DNA of 64,000 bases. It comes from Macrococcus epidermidis (GTDB lineage: Bacteria > Bacillota > Bacilli > Staphylococcales > Staphylococcaceae). How positions within the stretch are numbered: position 1 is the stretch's first letter; every line of letters starts with the position of its first letter. The notes beneath the pieces are model-generated. The model did not search any database. It saw nothing but the letters and a program-made list of their open reading frames with translations, and was not told the origin of the DNA. Positions 17,339 through 26,821 of the stretch are shown here, one piece after another. Made by a program: the position numbers and the translations under genes. The stretch is from positions 124,001 to 188,000 of the forward strand of contig NZ_PZJH01000001.1 of NCBI RefSeq assembly GCF_003259695.1. Reading direction: 5' to 3'.

Positions 17339-18028
17339 ATGCTACCGAAACAGTGGATAGAAAATTTATCGTCAGGAGAACGTATCGCTTTTCATTTAAG
17401 ACATAAGATTATTTCAGGTGAGGTAAAAGGCAACGAAAAACTTTCTGAAAATCAATTAGCTACATTATATGAAGTGAGTCGGTCACCTATTCGTGATGCA
17501 TTAAAGATTCTCGCAAATGATCACCTGATTCGATTAGAACGTATGGGTGCTGTAGTGTGTGCTTTATCGGATAAAGATATTCAGGAATTGTACGATATGC
17601 GTATTATGATTGAAGGGTTTGCATTTGAGAAAATTGATCATGCAACAATAGAAACATTAGTACTCGAACTTGAAAAGAAACTTGAGATGATGCGTGTTGC
17701 GGTTAAATTTAATGATGCTGCAGAATTTGCGATGCAGGATATTTTATTTCATCAGACGATGATTGAATCCATTCATCATCAGCAGTTAGAAAAACTATGG
17801 CAGGCGATTAAACCCAATATGTTAATCCTTAATCTCATTTCAATGCAGCAACGAATGAATGAAGATAAAGCAGATTTTGAACGAATATTTAATAATCATG
17901 AGATGTATATTAAAGCAGTACGTACCCAGGACAGAAAGTTATATAAGAAAGTGCTGCACATTAATTTTGATGATTTAAATGATGAGGTGGATGATTTATT
18001 CTACTCTCAAACGAAGGAGGATATTTAA
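17339..18028 (+). CDS. gntR: Gluconate operon transcriptional repressor GntR
   Basis: A 229-residue GntR/FadR-type regulator: N-terminal winged helix (ERIAFHLRHKIISGEVKGNEKLSENQLATLYEVSRSPIRDALKIL, about residues 15-65) and an all-helical FCD effector domain. It is the first gene of gntRKP, and a palindrome identical in core to the B. subtilis GntR operator overlaps the -10 of its promoter. ATG at 17339 is preferred to GTG at 17330, which lies in the ribosome site. The gluconokinase gene follows without a gap. Confidence 0.92.
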   Translation: MLPKQWIENLSSGERIAFHLRHKIISGEVKGNEKLSENQLATLYEVSRSPIRDALKILANDHLIRLERMGAVVCALSDKDIQELYDMRIMIEGFAFEKIDHATIETLVLELEKKLEMMRVAVKFNDAAEFAMQDILFHQTMIESIHHQQLEKLWQAIKPNMLILNLISMQQRMNEDKADFERIFNNHEMYIKAVRTQDRKLYKKVLHINFDDLNDEVDDLFYSQTKEDI

Positions 18029-19576
18029 ATGTATATGATCGGTGTTGATATCGGTACGACAAGTACGAAGAGTGTACTTTATAACATGCGTGGAGAAATC
18101 ATTGCAGTCCATCATAAAGAATATCCATTACTTACCCCACATAGTGATATAGCTGAGCAAGATGTCCAGCAAATATTTGATGCAGTGATAGAGACGATTG
18201 CTCACGTTGTAAAGATAAGTAAAGCTAAAGAAGATGAAATAGCTTTTGTAAGTTTTTCGAGTGCGATGCATAGTCTGATATTAATGGATGAGGCACATCA
18301 ACCACTGACGAATAGTATTACATGGGCCGATAATCGTAGTTATAAATACAGTGAACTGCTCAATCGAGAATATGATGGTCTATCCATTTATCAGCGCACA
18401 GGTACACCAATTCATCCAATGAGTCCTTTAAGTAAACTGATGTGGTTTAAACATGAAGAGGTAGATACATTTCGTGCTGCGAATAAATTTATCGGTATTA
18501 AAGGATATGTGTTCTTCAAATTATTTAATCGTTACGTAGAAGATTATTCGATATTAAGTGCGACAGGATTATTTAATATCAATACATTAGACTATGATGA
18601 AGCCGTGCTTGAGCTCCTTGGACTTACAAAAGCCAATTTCTCAGAAGCGGTAGATACGACAGAAGTCATTACTGGTCTTAATGTTGAATATGCGAGACTG
18701 ATGGGGATTAGCCCTGATACACCATTTGTCATTGGAGCAAGTGACGGTGTATTAAGTAATTTAGGTGTTGATGCCTTCAAACCTGGAGAAGTTGCTGTAA
18801 CAATCGGTACGAGTGGTGCTATTCGTACTGTGATCGATGCACCGAAGACAGATGCACACGGCAGATTATTTTGCTATGCATTAACGAAAGATAAGTGGGT
18901 TATTGGCGGACCGGTGAATAATGGTGGCGTCGTGTTACGCTGGATTCGTGATGAATTTGCATCCAGTGAAGTAGAAACTGCAAAACGTCTAGGTATAGAT
19001 AGCTATGAAGTGCTTACAAAGATTGCTGAACGTGTACCACCAGCGAGTAATGGGTTGATCTTCCATCCATTTTTAGCCGGAGAACGTGCACCTTACTGGA
19101 ATGCCAATGTACGCGGTTCATTCTTCGGACTGACATTATCACATAAAAAAGAGCATATGATACGTGCTGCTTTAGAAGGTGTCATCTTTAATCTATATAC
19201 CGTATTTATCGCATTAGGTGTATTGATGGATGGTGAAGTAAAGACGTTGAAAGCAACAGGTGGATTTGCGAAAAGTGCACTCTGGCGTCAAATGATGGCT
19301 GATATATTTGAACATGAAGTGATTGTTCCTGAAAGTGTTGAAAGTTCATGTTTAGGCGCAGTTACACTTGGACAAGTGGCACTTGGTATTAAACCGGATT
19401 TCAATCACATCAGTGATATGGTGGGCGTTACAAAACCGCACAAACCGATTCACGAGCATGTAGTGCTCTACCGTGAAATATTACCGATTTATATGAAAGT
19501 AACGAATCAATTGATGGATGTTTATCTAGATATGGCAAACTTCCAGAGAAATCATGAAGGGAATGAAACAGAATGA
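18029..19576 (+). CDS. gntK: Gluconokinase
   Basis: A 515-residue FGGY-family sugar kinase that phosphorylates gluconate to 6-phosphogluconate using ATP. The ATP-binding GVDIGTTSTKSVLYN motif is at the N-terminus. The substrate-domain signature follows (FVSFSSAMHSLILMD, NSITWADNR), with the second-domain motif AVTIGTSGAIRT and the ATP-site TGGFAKSALWRQMMAD later. AAGGAGG precedes the ATG. It overlaps the permease gene by 4 bp (ATGA), giving coupled translation. Confidence 0.94.
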   Translation: MYMIGVDIGTTSTKSVLYNMRGEIIAVHHKEYPLLTPHSDIAEQDVQQIFDAVIETIAHVVKISKAKEDEIAFVSFSSAMHSLILMDEAHQPLTNSITWADNRSYKYSELLNREYDGLSIYQRTGTPIHPMSPLSKLMWFKHEEVDTFRAANKFIGIKGYVFFKLFNRYVEDYSILSATGLFNINTLDYDEAVLELLGLTKANFSEAVDTTEVITGLNVEYARLMGISPDTPFVIGASDGVLSNLGVDAFKPGEVAVTIGTSGAIRTVIDAPKTDAHGRLFCYALTKDKWVIGGPVNNGGVVLRWIRDEFASSEVETAKRLGIDSYEVLTKIAERVPPASNGLIFHPFLAGERAPYWNANVRGSFFGLTLSHKKEHMIRAALEGVIFNLYTVFIALGVLMDGEVKTLKATGGFAKSALWRQMMADIFEHEVIVPESVESSCLGAVTLGQVALGIKPDFNHISDMVGVTKPHKPIHEHVVLYREILPIYMKVTNQLMDVYLDMANFQRNHEGNETE

Positions 19577-20940
19577 ATTTTATGACAGCACAATGGCCGC
19601 TAATCACGGTATTTATCGCAATACTACTATTGTTATTTCTTATTATGGGACTGAAGTTAAATACCTTTATCTCATTAATTGTTACAGCATTTACGACAGC
19701 ATTGTTATTAGGGATGCCGCTAGATAAAGTAGTGGCAACAATTGAGGCAGGCATGGGCGGAACGCTTGGACATATCGCACTTATCTTTGGACTTGGTGCG
19801 ATGCTCGGGAAATTACTTGCTGATGGTGGTGGTGCAACGCGTATCGCGCACACATTGATCGACAAGTTTGGTTTAAAACATATTCAGTGGGCTGTTGTCG
19901 TTGCATCATTTATTATTGGTATCGCATTATTCTTTGAAGTTGGATTAGTATTGCTTATTCCAATCGTCTATACAATCGCAAAAGAAACGAAATTACCAGC
20001 ACTTTATTTAGGTATTCCAATGGCGGCAGCGTTATCAGTAACACACGGATTCTTACCGCCCCATCCAGGGCCGGTTATGATCGCCAAAGAGTATGGTGCA
20101 AATTTAGGTGAAGTATTATTATATGGTTTTATTATCGGAATACCGGTTGCAATAATTGCGGGACCAATCTTCAATAAAATTGCTCAGAAAATTGCACCGA
20201 CTGCTTATACACGTGAAGGTGATATTTCATCACTCGGTAAAAATGTACATTTTAAAATTGAAGACACACCAGGATTTTTTATCAGTACATTAACTGCTTT
20301 ATTCCCGGTTATCTTAATGTTAATTGCTACAGTAGTGAAATTGATTGTTGAAGCGGGTGGCGTAGCACCAAATGCATTGATGAAAACCATCTACTTAATT
20401 GGTGATGCATCAACTGCAATGTTGATTTCAATTATATTAGCGATATTTACGATGGGATTAAATCGCGGCAGACAAATGAAAGATGTAATGCAGTCAGTGA
20501 CAGATGCCATCTATCCAATCGGGATGATGATCTTGATTATCGGTGCAGGTGGCGCTTTCAAACAAGTCTTGATTGATGGGGGTGTCGGTAAACATGTTGA
20601 AACTTTATTTACGCATTCAGACTTCTCTCCAATATTACTGGCATGGCTGGTTGCAGCAGTATTACGTATCGCTTTAGGATCAGCGACAGTTGCTGCGATA
20701 TCAACGACAGGTATCGTTATTCCAATCTTAGAATCAAGTGATGTGAATTTAGCGCTCGTTGTACTCGCAACAGGTGCAGGTAGTGTTATTGCCTCTCATG
20801 TCAATGATGCAGGATTCTGGATGTTTAAAGAGTACTTTGGATTAACTGTGAAAGAAACAGTGTTAACATGGACATTGCTTGAAACAATTATTTCAGTGAG
20901 TGGACTCATCTTTATATTAATATTTAGTATGTTTGTTTAG
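19573..20940 (+). CDS. gntP: Gluconate permease
   Basis: A 455-residue GntP-family gluconate:H+ symporter with about 12-14 helices. The characteristic segments FGLGAMLGKLLADGGGATRIAHTLI and LSVTHGFLPPHPGPVMIAKEYGA are present, as is the late ASHVNDAGFWMFKEYFGL. It is the last gene of gntRKP, starting inside the gntK stop. A terminator follows at 20944-20969. Uptake feeds the kinase and then the pentose phosphate pathway. Confidence 0.94.
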   Translation: MNFMTAQWPLITVFIAILLLLFLIMGLKLNTFISLIVTAFTTALLLGMPLDKVVATIEAGMGGTLGHIALIFGLGAMLGKLLADGGGATRIAHTLIDKFGLKHIQWAVVVASFIIGIALFFEVGLVLLIPIVYTIAKETKLPALYLGIPMAAALSVTHGFLPPHPGPVMIAKEYGANLGEVLLYGFIIGIPVAIIAGPIFNKIAQKIAPTAYTREGDISSLGKNVHFKIEDTPGFFISTLTALFPVILMLIATVVKLIVEAGGVAPNALMKTIYLIGDASTAMLISIILAIFTMGLNRGRQMKDVMQSVTDAIYPIGMMILIIGAGGAFKQVLIDGGVGKHVETLFTHSDFSPILLAWLVAAVLRIALGSATVAAISTTGIVIPILESSDVNLALVVLATGAGSVIASHVNDAGFWMFKEYFGLTVKETVLTWTLLETIISVSGLIFILIFSMFV

Positions 20941-20943
20941 ATT

Positions 20944-20969
20944 AGACAGCCTTTGGGTTGTCTTTTTTA
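20944..20969 (+). terminator. Rho-independent terminator of gntRKP
   Basis: GACAGCC...GGGTTGTC forms a short stem followed by six T residues, right after gntP. Confidence 0.75.
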
Positions 20970-21113
20970 CTTTGAGTATTAATTTAATATATTGATAGGA
21001 TATCCTTATAGTATAGAGTTTAACTATAAAGTCCACAATATTTGTGTAATATGACGAAACAAAGTACAATAATATATACAAAAATAATAATTTTTAAAAG
21101 AATGAGGGATTTA

Positions 21114-21755
21114 ATGAATAATTATAGTTATCAGGCTCCACGACAAATGTCACATGGCTCTGCAATAAGAAATGCATGGCTTTATTTCATGTATTACTGG
21201 GTGGTTTTTGCGGCTGGAACGTTTGTCGGACAGTTCGTGCCACCAGGTATGCGTATGATGGTTTCAGTCTTAATATTCGCTTTAGTAATCATTTCTTTAT
21301 TTGTTAAAGCTTCAAGAAAATTTGGCGCAGTCATTTCAAACGTAATGGCATTTGCACTTGGCGTAGTAAGTTATGCTTCATTTATGTATTATATCGGAAC
21401 GCTCGGGCCAACTGTATTCTATCAGAACGTAGGGTTAGCAATTGGTGCATTCCTAGCATTCGGTGCAATGGGTTACTTCGTTGTTGGTGATGCAACCAAC
21501 TTAGGTCGTCTATTATTCCCGGCGCTTATTGTATTAGTATTAGCAAGCTTTGCGGGAATTTTCATTCAAATACCGATGTTCCATCTCGTGATTACGATTG
21601 CAGGTCTTGCGATTTTCTTACTATATACAATTTATGATTTTAACAGAATGAAACGTGGTCAATTTTCCCCACGTGAAATGGGCTTTAACTTATTTATTAA
21701 CTTGTTAAATATCATCATGGATATTTTACGTTTAGCAAGTATTTTAAGAGATTAG
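21114..21755 (+). CDS. Bax inhibitor-1/YccA family membrane protein
   Basis: A 213-residue protein with seven predicted helices and the BI-1 late segment FLLYTIYDFNRMKR, in which the paired acidic/polar residues of the family lie. C-terminal LFINLLNIIMDILRLASILRD is also typical. Bacterial members include pH-sensitive calcium-leak channels (YetJ). ATG at 21114 is 5 bp after GAGGG; the in-frame ATG at 21102 lacks a site. It is a single gene with a terminator downstream. Confidence 0.82.
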   Translation: MNNYSYQAPRQMSHGSAIRNAWLYFMYYWVVFAAGTFVGQFVPPGMRMMVSVLIFALVIISLFVKASRKFGAVISNVMAFALGVVSYASFMYYIGTLGPTVFYQNVGLAIGAFLAFGAMGYFVVGDATNLGRLLFPALIVLVLASFAGIFIQIPMFHLVITIAGLAIFLLYTIYDFNRMKRGQFSPREMGFNLFINLLNIIMDILRLASILRD

Positions 21756-21768
21756 CATTAAAGAATTT

Positions 21769-21801
21769 TGAGGATACACGTTTGTCGTGTTTCCTTTTTT
21801 T
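21769..21801 (+). terminator. Rho-independent terminator
   Basis: GGATACACG...CGTGTTTCC is followed by eight T residues, after the BI-1 family gene. Confidence 0.8.
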
Positions 21802-21868
21802 TGTTTTGTGCTATTGAAAATATAAGTGTATAATAATGACATATTAATTTGAAAGAAGCGTGTATATA

Positions 21869-22582
21869 ATGGGTCGTAAGTGGAACAATATTAAAGATAA
21901 GAAAGCAGCAAAAGATAAAAATACGAGTCGTATTTATGCAAAATTTGGTCGTGAGATTTATGTTGCAGCAAAATCTGGTGAACCAGATCCAGAATCAAAC
22001 CAAAATTTAAAATTCGTACTTGAACGTGCAAAAACATATTCTGTACCAAAACATATCATTGATCGTGCCATTGAAAAAGCTAAAGGTGGCGGCGAAGAGG
22101 ATTTCGATGAATTACGCTATGAAGGTTTTGGGCCAGGTGGATCAATGTTAATTGTTGATGCGTTAACGAATAACGTCAACCGTACAGCAAGTGATGTGCG
22201 TGCAGCTTTCGGTAAGAATGGCGGTAACATGGGTGTTTCTGGTTCAGTAAGCTATATGTTCGAAAACACTGCAGTATTTGGTTTTGATGGTAAGACAGCT
22301 GACGAAACATTAGAATTATTAATGGAAGCCGATATCGATGTCCGTGACGTGTTAGAAGAAGATGGACACGTAATCGTTTATGCTGAACCTGATCAATTTG
22401 CAGCTGTCCAAAATGCGTTAAAAGAAGCAGGCGTTGAAGAGTTTACAGTAGCAGAGCTTTCAATGCTTGCACAAAACGAATTACAGTTATCAGATGCCGA
22501 CTTAGAAGTATTTGAGAAACTAGTCGATGCAATCGAAGATTTAGAAGATGTACAAACAGTACATCACAATGTGGAATTATAA
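21869..22582 (+). CDS. YebC/PmpR (TACO1) family protein
   Basis: A 237-residue protein of the YebC/TACO1 family: [44 protein letters not shown] and AIEKAKGG at the N-terminus, then [47 protein letters not shown]. Staphylococcaceae usually carry this YeeN-like subtype. Members have been described both as transcription regulators and, more recently, as ribosome-associated factors that relieve stalling at proline runs. ATG at 21869 follows a GAAAG-type site; the terminator is at 22591. Confidence 0.92.
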   Translation: MGRKWNNIKDKKAAKDKNTSRIYAKFGREIYVAAKSGEPDPESNQNLKFVLERAKTYSVPKHIIDRAIEKAKGGGEEDFDELRYEGFGPGGSMLIVDALTNNVNRTASDVRAAFGKNGGNMGVSGSVSYMFENTAVFGFDGKTADETLELLMEADIDVRDVLEEDGHVIVYAEPDQFAAVQNALKEAGVEEFTVAELSMLAQNELQLSDADLEVFEKLVDAIEDLEDVQTVHHNVEL

Positions 22583-22590
22583 TTGATTTG

Positions 22591-22618
22591 AAGTCAGGAT
22601 GAATCCTGACTTATTTTT
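22591..22618 (+). terminator. Rho-independent terminator
   Basis: AAGTCAGGAT-GA-ATCCTGACTT is a perfect 10-bp stem followed by ATTTTTA, after the YebC gene. Confidence 0.8.
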
Positions 22619-22647
22619 ATGCAAAATAAAATCGTACAGGTGATAAA

Positions 22648-25404
22648 ATGATTCAGGACCAATCGGTATCAAAAAAGAAGTTCAGACCAGAAATAGAAGG
22701 TCTTCGTGCAGTTGCTGCATTGCTTGTTGCAATCTATCATATATGGTTAGGTAAAGTTTCTGGTGGGGTTGATGTGTTCTTTGTCGTAAGTGGCTTTTTA
22801 ATTACGACGAGTCTACTTTCTAAATTTCGTAGGACAGGCACAGTAAATTTCTTTGAGTTTATTATGGGACTGTTAAAAAGGTTGATGCCTCAAGCATTTT
22901 TTGTCTTGTTTACTGTGATTATATTAAGTTATTTCTATTTGCCAGGTGCGAGATGGATGCAGACGATAAAAGAGGTATTTGCTTCTGCATTGTACTATGA
23001 GAACTGGCAACTGGCTTTTAATTCAGTAGATTATTTAGATGCAGGCAATGAGAAGAGTCCTGTACAGCATTTCTGGGCGATGAGTATACAGGGACAATTT
23101 TATTTGATTTGGTTCTTTGTAATATGGTGCGCTATTTTACTATCACGTTTATTTAAACAACAGATAAAAAAACCTTTGTTTGTACTACTCGTAATATTGT
23201 TTAGTGTATCACTAGGCTACTCTATTTATCTTACACAAGTTAATCAGCCATGGGCATATTTTGATACACGTACACGCGTATGGGAGTTTAGTTTAGGTGG
23301 CATACTCTGTCTAATGATACAACGCATTAAGTTGCCATCATTTTTGTCTGCAGTAGCAGGTTGGTTTGGATTAATCATGTTGATACTTTGTGGTATTTTA
23401 CTTGAAGTTTCCACAATGTTCCCAGGTTATATTGCATTATGGCCCACGTTATCTGCTGTGTTAATATTACTTTCCGGAGAGAATGCTACAAAATTTGGTG
23501 TAGAACGATTACTTGGTTCAAAATGGATGGTTAAACTTGGCGGCTATTCATATGGCTTTTATTTATGGCATTGGGTATTGCTGACATTTTATCATGTAAT
23601 CTTTAACAATGAACACGTGTCTATTTTGCATGGATGTCTAATTATGGCTGCGTCACTTTTATTATCAGTATTAGTCACACACTTAATTGAGCGTCCGATT
23701 CGTTTACTTAAAGCTCGTAATAATTCATGGCCAGTATTGTTAGTGATATTACTTTGCTTAGCACCGGTTCTTGGGCTGAATTCATTATGGCAAAACCATA
23801 TGCATCAGGAAATAGAAAAAAGTAAAGCACTTGCTAAATCAAATCAATATCCTGGTGCAAAAGTCTTTGAAATGAATGATTTTAAAGAAAAGCCTTATAT
23901 CCCACGGGATGCTAATATTAAAGAAGATCAGGCACAAACGTATAAAGATGGTTGTCACGTATCGAGTAATTCTCCTGAAGTGAAAATTTGCGAATATGGT
24001 GTTACTAAAGGGTATGATTATACGGTTGCAGTTGTTGGTGGAAGCCATTCTACACATTGGTTTACAGCTGTTCATGATATTGCTAGGAAGCATAAGATTC
24101 GCTTATTAAACGTAACAAAGAGTGGGTGTCGTTTATCTACTGATAGAAAAGGCTTACCATCTTGTGATAAGTGGAATGAGCAAGTTGTAGAGAAAGTAAG
24201 CGCAGAGCAGCCAGATCTTGTGTTAGCCATGGCCGAAATTTCGTATTTCGACGTGACTGAAGTTCCGCAAGGTTACATCGAACAGTTTAATGCCTTTACA
24301 GAGCGTGGTATTGAAATATTTGCAATAAGAGATACACCTTATTTCAGGAAGGACGTACCTGAATGTATTCAGGCAAATGGACGTGATAGTGATCTTTGCA
24401 AGGTTGAGAAAGCACTTGTTGTGCCAAAAACAACAGATTGGTCAAAACTTGCTGAAAAACCAAAAGGTGTTCATTTTGTAGATTATACGGATAAAATCTG
24501 TCCGGATGATTATTGTGAACCTGTTGTAGGGAATGTTGTCGCCTATTTTGATAAATCACATATGACAAAAACATTTGTATCAACACTAACACCTTACGTT
24601 GAAAAAGATATGATGCCAATATTAGAAGATATAAAAGCCAAACGTGAGAATGTTTTGTCAGCTAAAGAAGATATACCGGAAAGTTATAAAGATGGTTGTC
24701 ATATTCAGGATAAATCGAAAACAGTTAAAAGCTGTATCTATGGTAAGAAAGATAACTATAAATATACAGTAGCACTCGTTGGAGACTCACATTCAGCGCA
24801 TTGGTTAGGGGCATTGCAAACGATATCTGAAAAGTATCCTATACGTATCGTTAATATGACGAAAAGTGGCTGCAGCCTTGAAGAGAAAGCAGTTGCACGT
24901 CCAGACTGTAAAGCATGGAATGATTCGATTATTGATAAGATAAAAGCGTTGAATCCTGATCTCGTCTTTACAACTGCTGAGAAATCATATTTTAATATCA
25001 CTACTGTACCACCAGGGTATATTAAACAGTTTCATAAATTACAGAGCGCAGGCATTGAAATATTTGGTGTAAGAGATACACCTTACTTTAGAAATAGTGT
25101 ACCTGAATGTGTCGCTCAAAATGGTGCAAAAAATATCAAATGTACTGTACCGAAAAATCAAGTCGTACCAAAAACGACAGACTGGTCAAAACTTAAAGAA
25201 AAACCTTCGAATGTACATTACTATGATTATACTCAATACATTTGTCCAAAAGAGCGATGCGAACCAGTTATAGATGGTGTCATAGCGTATTCAGATAAAG
25301 GTCATATGACACAAAGTTTTGTTAAAACTTTAGCACCACACATCGAATCGGATTTAATGCCGTTACTTAAAAAGACGAAATCAAACAAAGAGGATAAAAA
25401 ATGA
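22648..25404 (+). CDS. Acyltransferase-3 protein with two tandem SGNH domains
   Basis: A 918-residue cell-surface O-acyltransferase. The N-terminal acyltransferase-3 domain (about residues 12-385, 10-11 helices) begins RPEIEGLRAVAALLVAIYHIW. It is followed by two consecutive extracellular SGNH domains: about 432-670 and about 680-910, offset by exactly 248 residues (744 bp). Both start YKDGCH and share KSGC, QVVPKTTDWSKL-type and DxxHM motifs. The second has the canonical GDSHS (S714). The first has GGSHS (S466), losing the Asp. Relatives such as OatA are about 600 residues with one SGNH domain. The likely role is O-acetylation of a wall polymer. Confidence 0.9.
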   Translation: MIQDQSVSKKKFRPEIEGLRAVAALLVAIYHIWLGKVSGGVDVFFVVSGFLITTSLLSKFRRTGTVNFFEFIMGLLKRLMPQAFFVLFTVIILSYFYLPGARWMQTIKEVFASALYYENWQLAFNSVDYLDAGNEKSPVQHFWAMSIQGQFYLIWFFVIWCAILLSRLFKQQIKKPLFVLLVILFSVSLGYSIYLTQVNQPWAYFDTRTRVWEFSLGGILCLMIQRIKLPSFLSAVAGWFGLIMLILCGILLEVSTMFPGYIALWPTLSAVLILLSGENATKFGVERLLGSKWMVKLGGYSYGFYLWHWVLLTFYHVIFNNEHVSILHGCLIMAASLLLSVLVTHLIERPIRLLKARNNSWPVLLVILLCLAPVLGLNSLWQNHMHQEIEKSKALAKSNQYPGAKVFEMNDFKEKPYIPRDANIKEDQAQTYKDGCHVSSNSPEVKICEYGVTKGYDYTVAVVGGSHSTHWFTAVHDIARKHKIRLLNVTKSGCRLSTDRKGLPSCDKWNEQVVEKVSAEQPDLVLAMAEISYFDVTEVPQGYIEQFNAFTERGIEIFAIRDTPYFRKDVPECIQANGRDSDLCKVEKALVVPKTTDWSKLAEKPKGVHFVDYTDKICPDDYCEPVVGNVVAYFDKSHMTKTFVSTLTPYVEKDMMPILEDIKAKRENVLSAKEDIPESYKDGCHIQDKSKTVKSCIYGKKDNYKYTVALVGDSHSAHWLGALQTISEKYPIRIVNMTKSGCSLEEKAVARPDCKAWNDSIIDKIKALNPDLVFTTAEKSYFNITTVPPGYIKQFHKLQSAGIEIFGVRDTPYFRNSVPECVAQNGAKNIKCTVPKNQVVPKTTDWSKLKEKPSNVHYYDYTQYICPKERCEPVIDGVIAYSDKGHMTQSFVKTLAPHIESDLMPLLKKTKSNKEDKK

Positions 25405-25778
25405 TTAGAAAGTTTGAAGAAAATGATATTGATGCCATACAAAAGATGAATGCAGCAGAAGGTTGGGACAATTTAGTTGCACGTCATGAACAGACACTTG
25501 CTGCATGGTTAAATAGTGAGAGTTACGTCTATATTGAAGAAGAACAGGTTGTTGGTTGTGCCAGAGCTATTACAGATGGACATATTAGTCTCTATCTTTG
25601 TGAATTAATTACACATCATGATTATAGAGGCCGTGGTATTGCAAAGGCATTGGTTGAACATATTCACCAGTTATACCCGACCACACGTATGGAATTGCTG
25701 GCAACAAGTGACTCTAAAGGCTATTATGAAAAAAGTTTCAGACCATTTTATGGTTTTAGAAGGACATTTGGTGAATAA
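25401..25778 (+). CDS. GNAT family N-acetyltransferase
   Basis: A 125-residue compact GNAT protein (MIRKFEENDIDAIQKMNAAEGWDNL...), with the acetyl-CoA signature LITHHDYRGRGIAKALVEHI and a final YYEKSFRPFYGF. Its ATG overlaps the acyltransferase stop by 4 bp (ATGA), so the two are translationally coupled. A link to wall modification is possible only by context. A terminator follows. Confidence 0.85.
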   Translation: MIRKFEENDIDAIQKMNAAEGWDNLVARHEQTLAAWLNSESYVYIEEEQVVGCARAITDGHISLYLCELITHHDYRGRGIAKALVEHIHQLYPTTRMELLATSDSKGYYEKSFRPFYGFRRTFGE

Positions 25779-25790
25779 GGATTGAAATTG

Positions 25791-25840
25791 TGTATCTTTT
25801 CGATACTTTGAGTATCCGGAAAAGATGCATTTTTTTTTTT
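25791..25840 (+). terminator. Rho-independent terminator
   Basis: GTATCTTTTC-GATAC...GTATC-GGAAAAGATGC forms a long interrupted stem followed by a run of ten T residues. Confidence 0.8.
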
Positions 25841-25913
25841 AGTTTCGCAAAAAGTTAATTCCTATTATCACAGCATGATTTTTGATATATTTTAGGTAAA
25901 AGGAGCTGATAAA

Positions 25914-26693
25914 ATGGATTTAGGTTTACAAGATAAAGTCGCAGTGATCACAGGTTCTAGTAAAGGTATCGGGAAAGAAACAGCAACAGTTCTGGCTGAA
26001 GAAGGGGCAAACGTTGTTATCGCCAGCCGTCATGAAGATGAACTGATTGAAGTGGTAAAAGAAATTAAAGAGAAAACAGGCAAAGAAGTCGCATATCAAG
26101 TATGTGACGTAACAAAAGAAGCAGATTGTAAAGCATTCGTACAAAAGGCAATTGATACTTATGGCAAGCTTGATATATTAATCAATAATGCAGGTAGTGC
26201 GTTTGCTAAAAATTTTGAAGAAGTTTCTCTGAATGATTGGCAGGAGGATTTAGATCTTAAACTATTTGGAGCAGTGCATATGTTACATGCCGCGATTCCA
26301 GAACTTAAGAAAAATGGTGGGGCAATCGTTAATCTTACAGCTGTCGCAGGTAAGAATCCACCAGCTAACACAACACCAACCTCTGTTACACGTGCAGCAG
26401 GATTGGCATTAACAAAGACACTCAGCAAAGATTTAGCACAATACAATATTCGAGTAAATGCTGTATGTATCGGCTTAATTCGTAGCGGACAAATTGAGAA
26501 ACGCTGGCAGGAAGAAGCACCAGAATTAACTTGGGAAGAATATGCAAGAGATCCGAAGTTTGATATTCCGTTAGGTCGTATTGGTGATACACGTGAAGCA
26601 GCGAATGTTATTTCATTCTTAGTCAGTGAAGCGGCAAGTTATGTGACAGGTGTAGCAGTCAATATCGATGGCGGGAAATCACCGAGCTTATAA
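25914..26693 (+). CDS. SDR-family protein with atypical active site
   Basis: A 259-residue short-chain dehydrogenase-like protein. The cofactor motif TGSSKGIGKETA and the structural NNAG motif are intact, and it ends with the usual VTGVAVNIDGG. However, alignment of the active-site block (VNLTAVAG...PTSVTRAAG, residues 139-163) to classical SDRs places A143, T156 and R160 where Ser, Tyr and Lys normally are. It may have lost classical reductase chemistry or use another mechanism. AAAGGAGC precedes the ATG. It is a lone gene between terminators. Confidence 0.85.
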   Translation: MDLGLQDKVAVITGSSKGIGKETATVLAEEGANVVIASRHEDELIEVVKEIKEKTGKEVAYQVCDVTKEADCKAFVQKAIDTYGKLDILINNAGSAFAKNFEEVSLNDWQEDLDLKLFGAVHMLHAAIPELKKNGGAIVNLTAVAGKNPPANTTPTSVTRAAGLALTKTLSKDLAQYNIRVNAVCIGLIRSGQIEKRWQEEAPELTWEEYARDPKFDIPLGRIGDTREAANVISFLVSEAASYVTGVAVNIDGGKSPSL

Positions 26694-26704
26694 GCAATAA
26701 TGTT

Positions 26705-26732
26705 GAACACACGTTTGTGTGTTCTTTTTTTG
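26705..26732 (+). terminator. Rho-independent terminator
   Basis: GAACACAC-GTTT-GTGTGTTC forms a perfect 8-bp stem followed by seven T residues, after the SDR gene. Confidence 0.8.
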
Positions 26733-26753
26733 TGTAATTTTTGTCATTTCCAC

Positions 26754-26805
26754 TTGCATTTTTCTGTTATAGGTGTATTATAATGAGTAGTACAGTTAAT
26801 ACAGT
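26754..26805 (+). promoter_or_regulatory. Promoter and candidate operator of the GntR-ABC operon
   Basis: A -35 TTGCAT (26754-26759) and -10 TATTAT (26776-26781, 16-bp spacing) lie upstream. Just downstream is a direct repeat TACAGT-TAA-TACAGT (26791-26805), well placed to bind the YtrA-type GntR regulator encoded by the first gene. Confidence 0.5.
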
Positions 26806-26821
26806 AGAACGGAGAGATACA

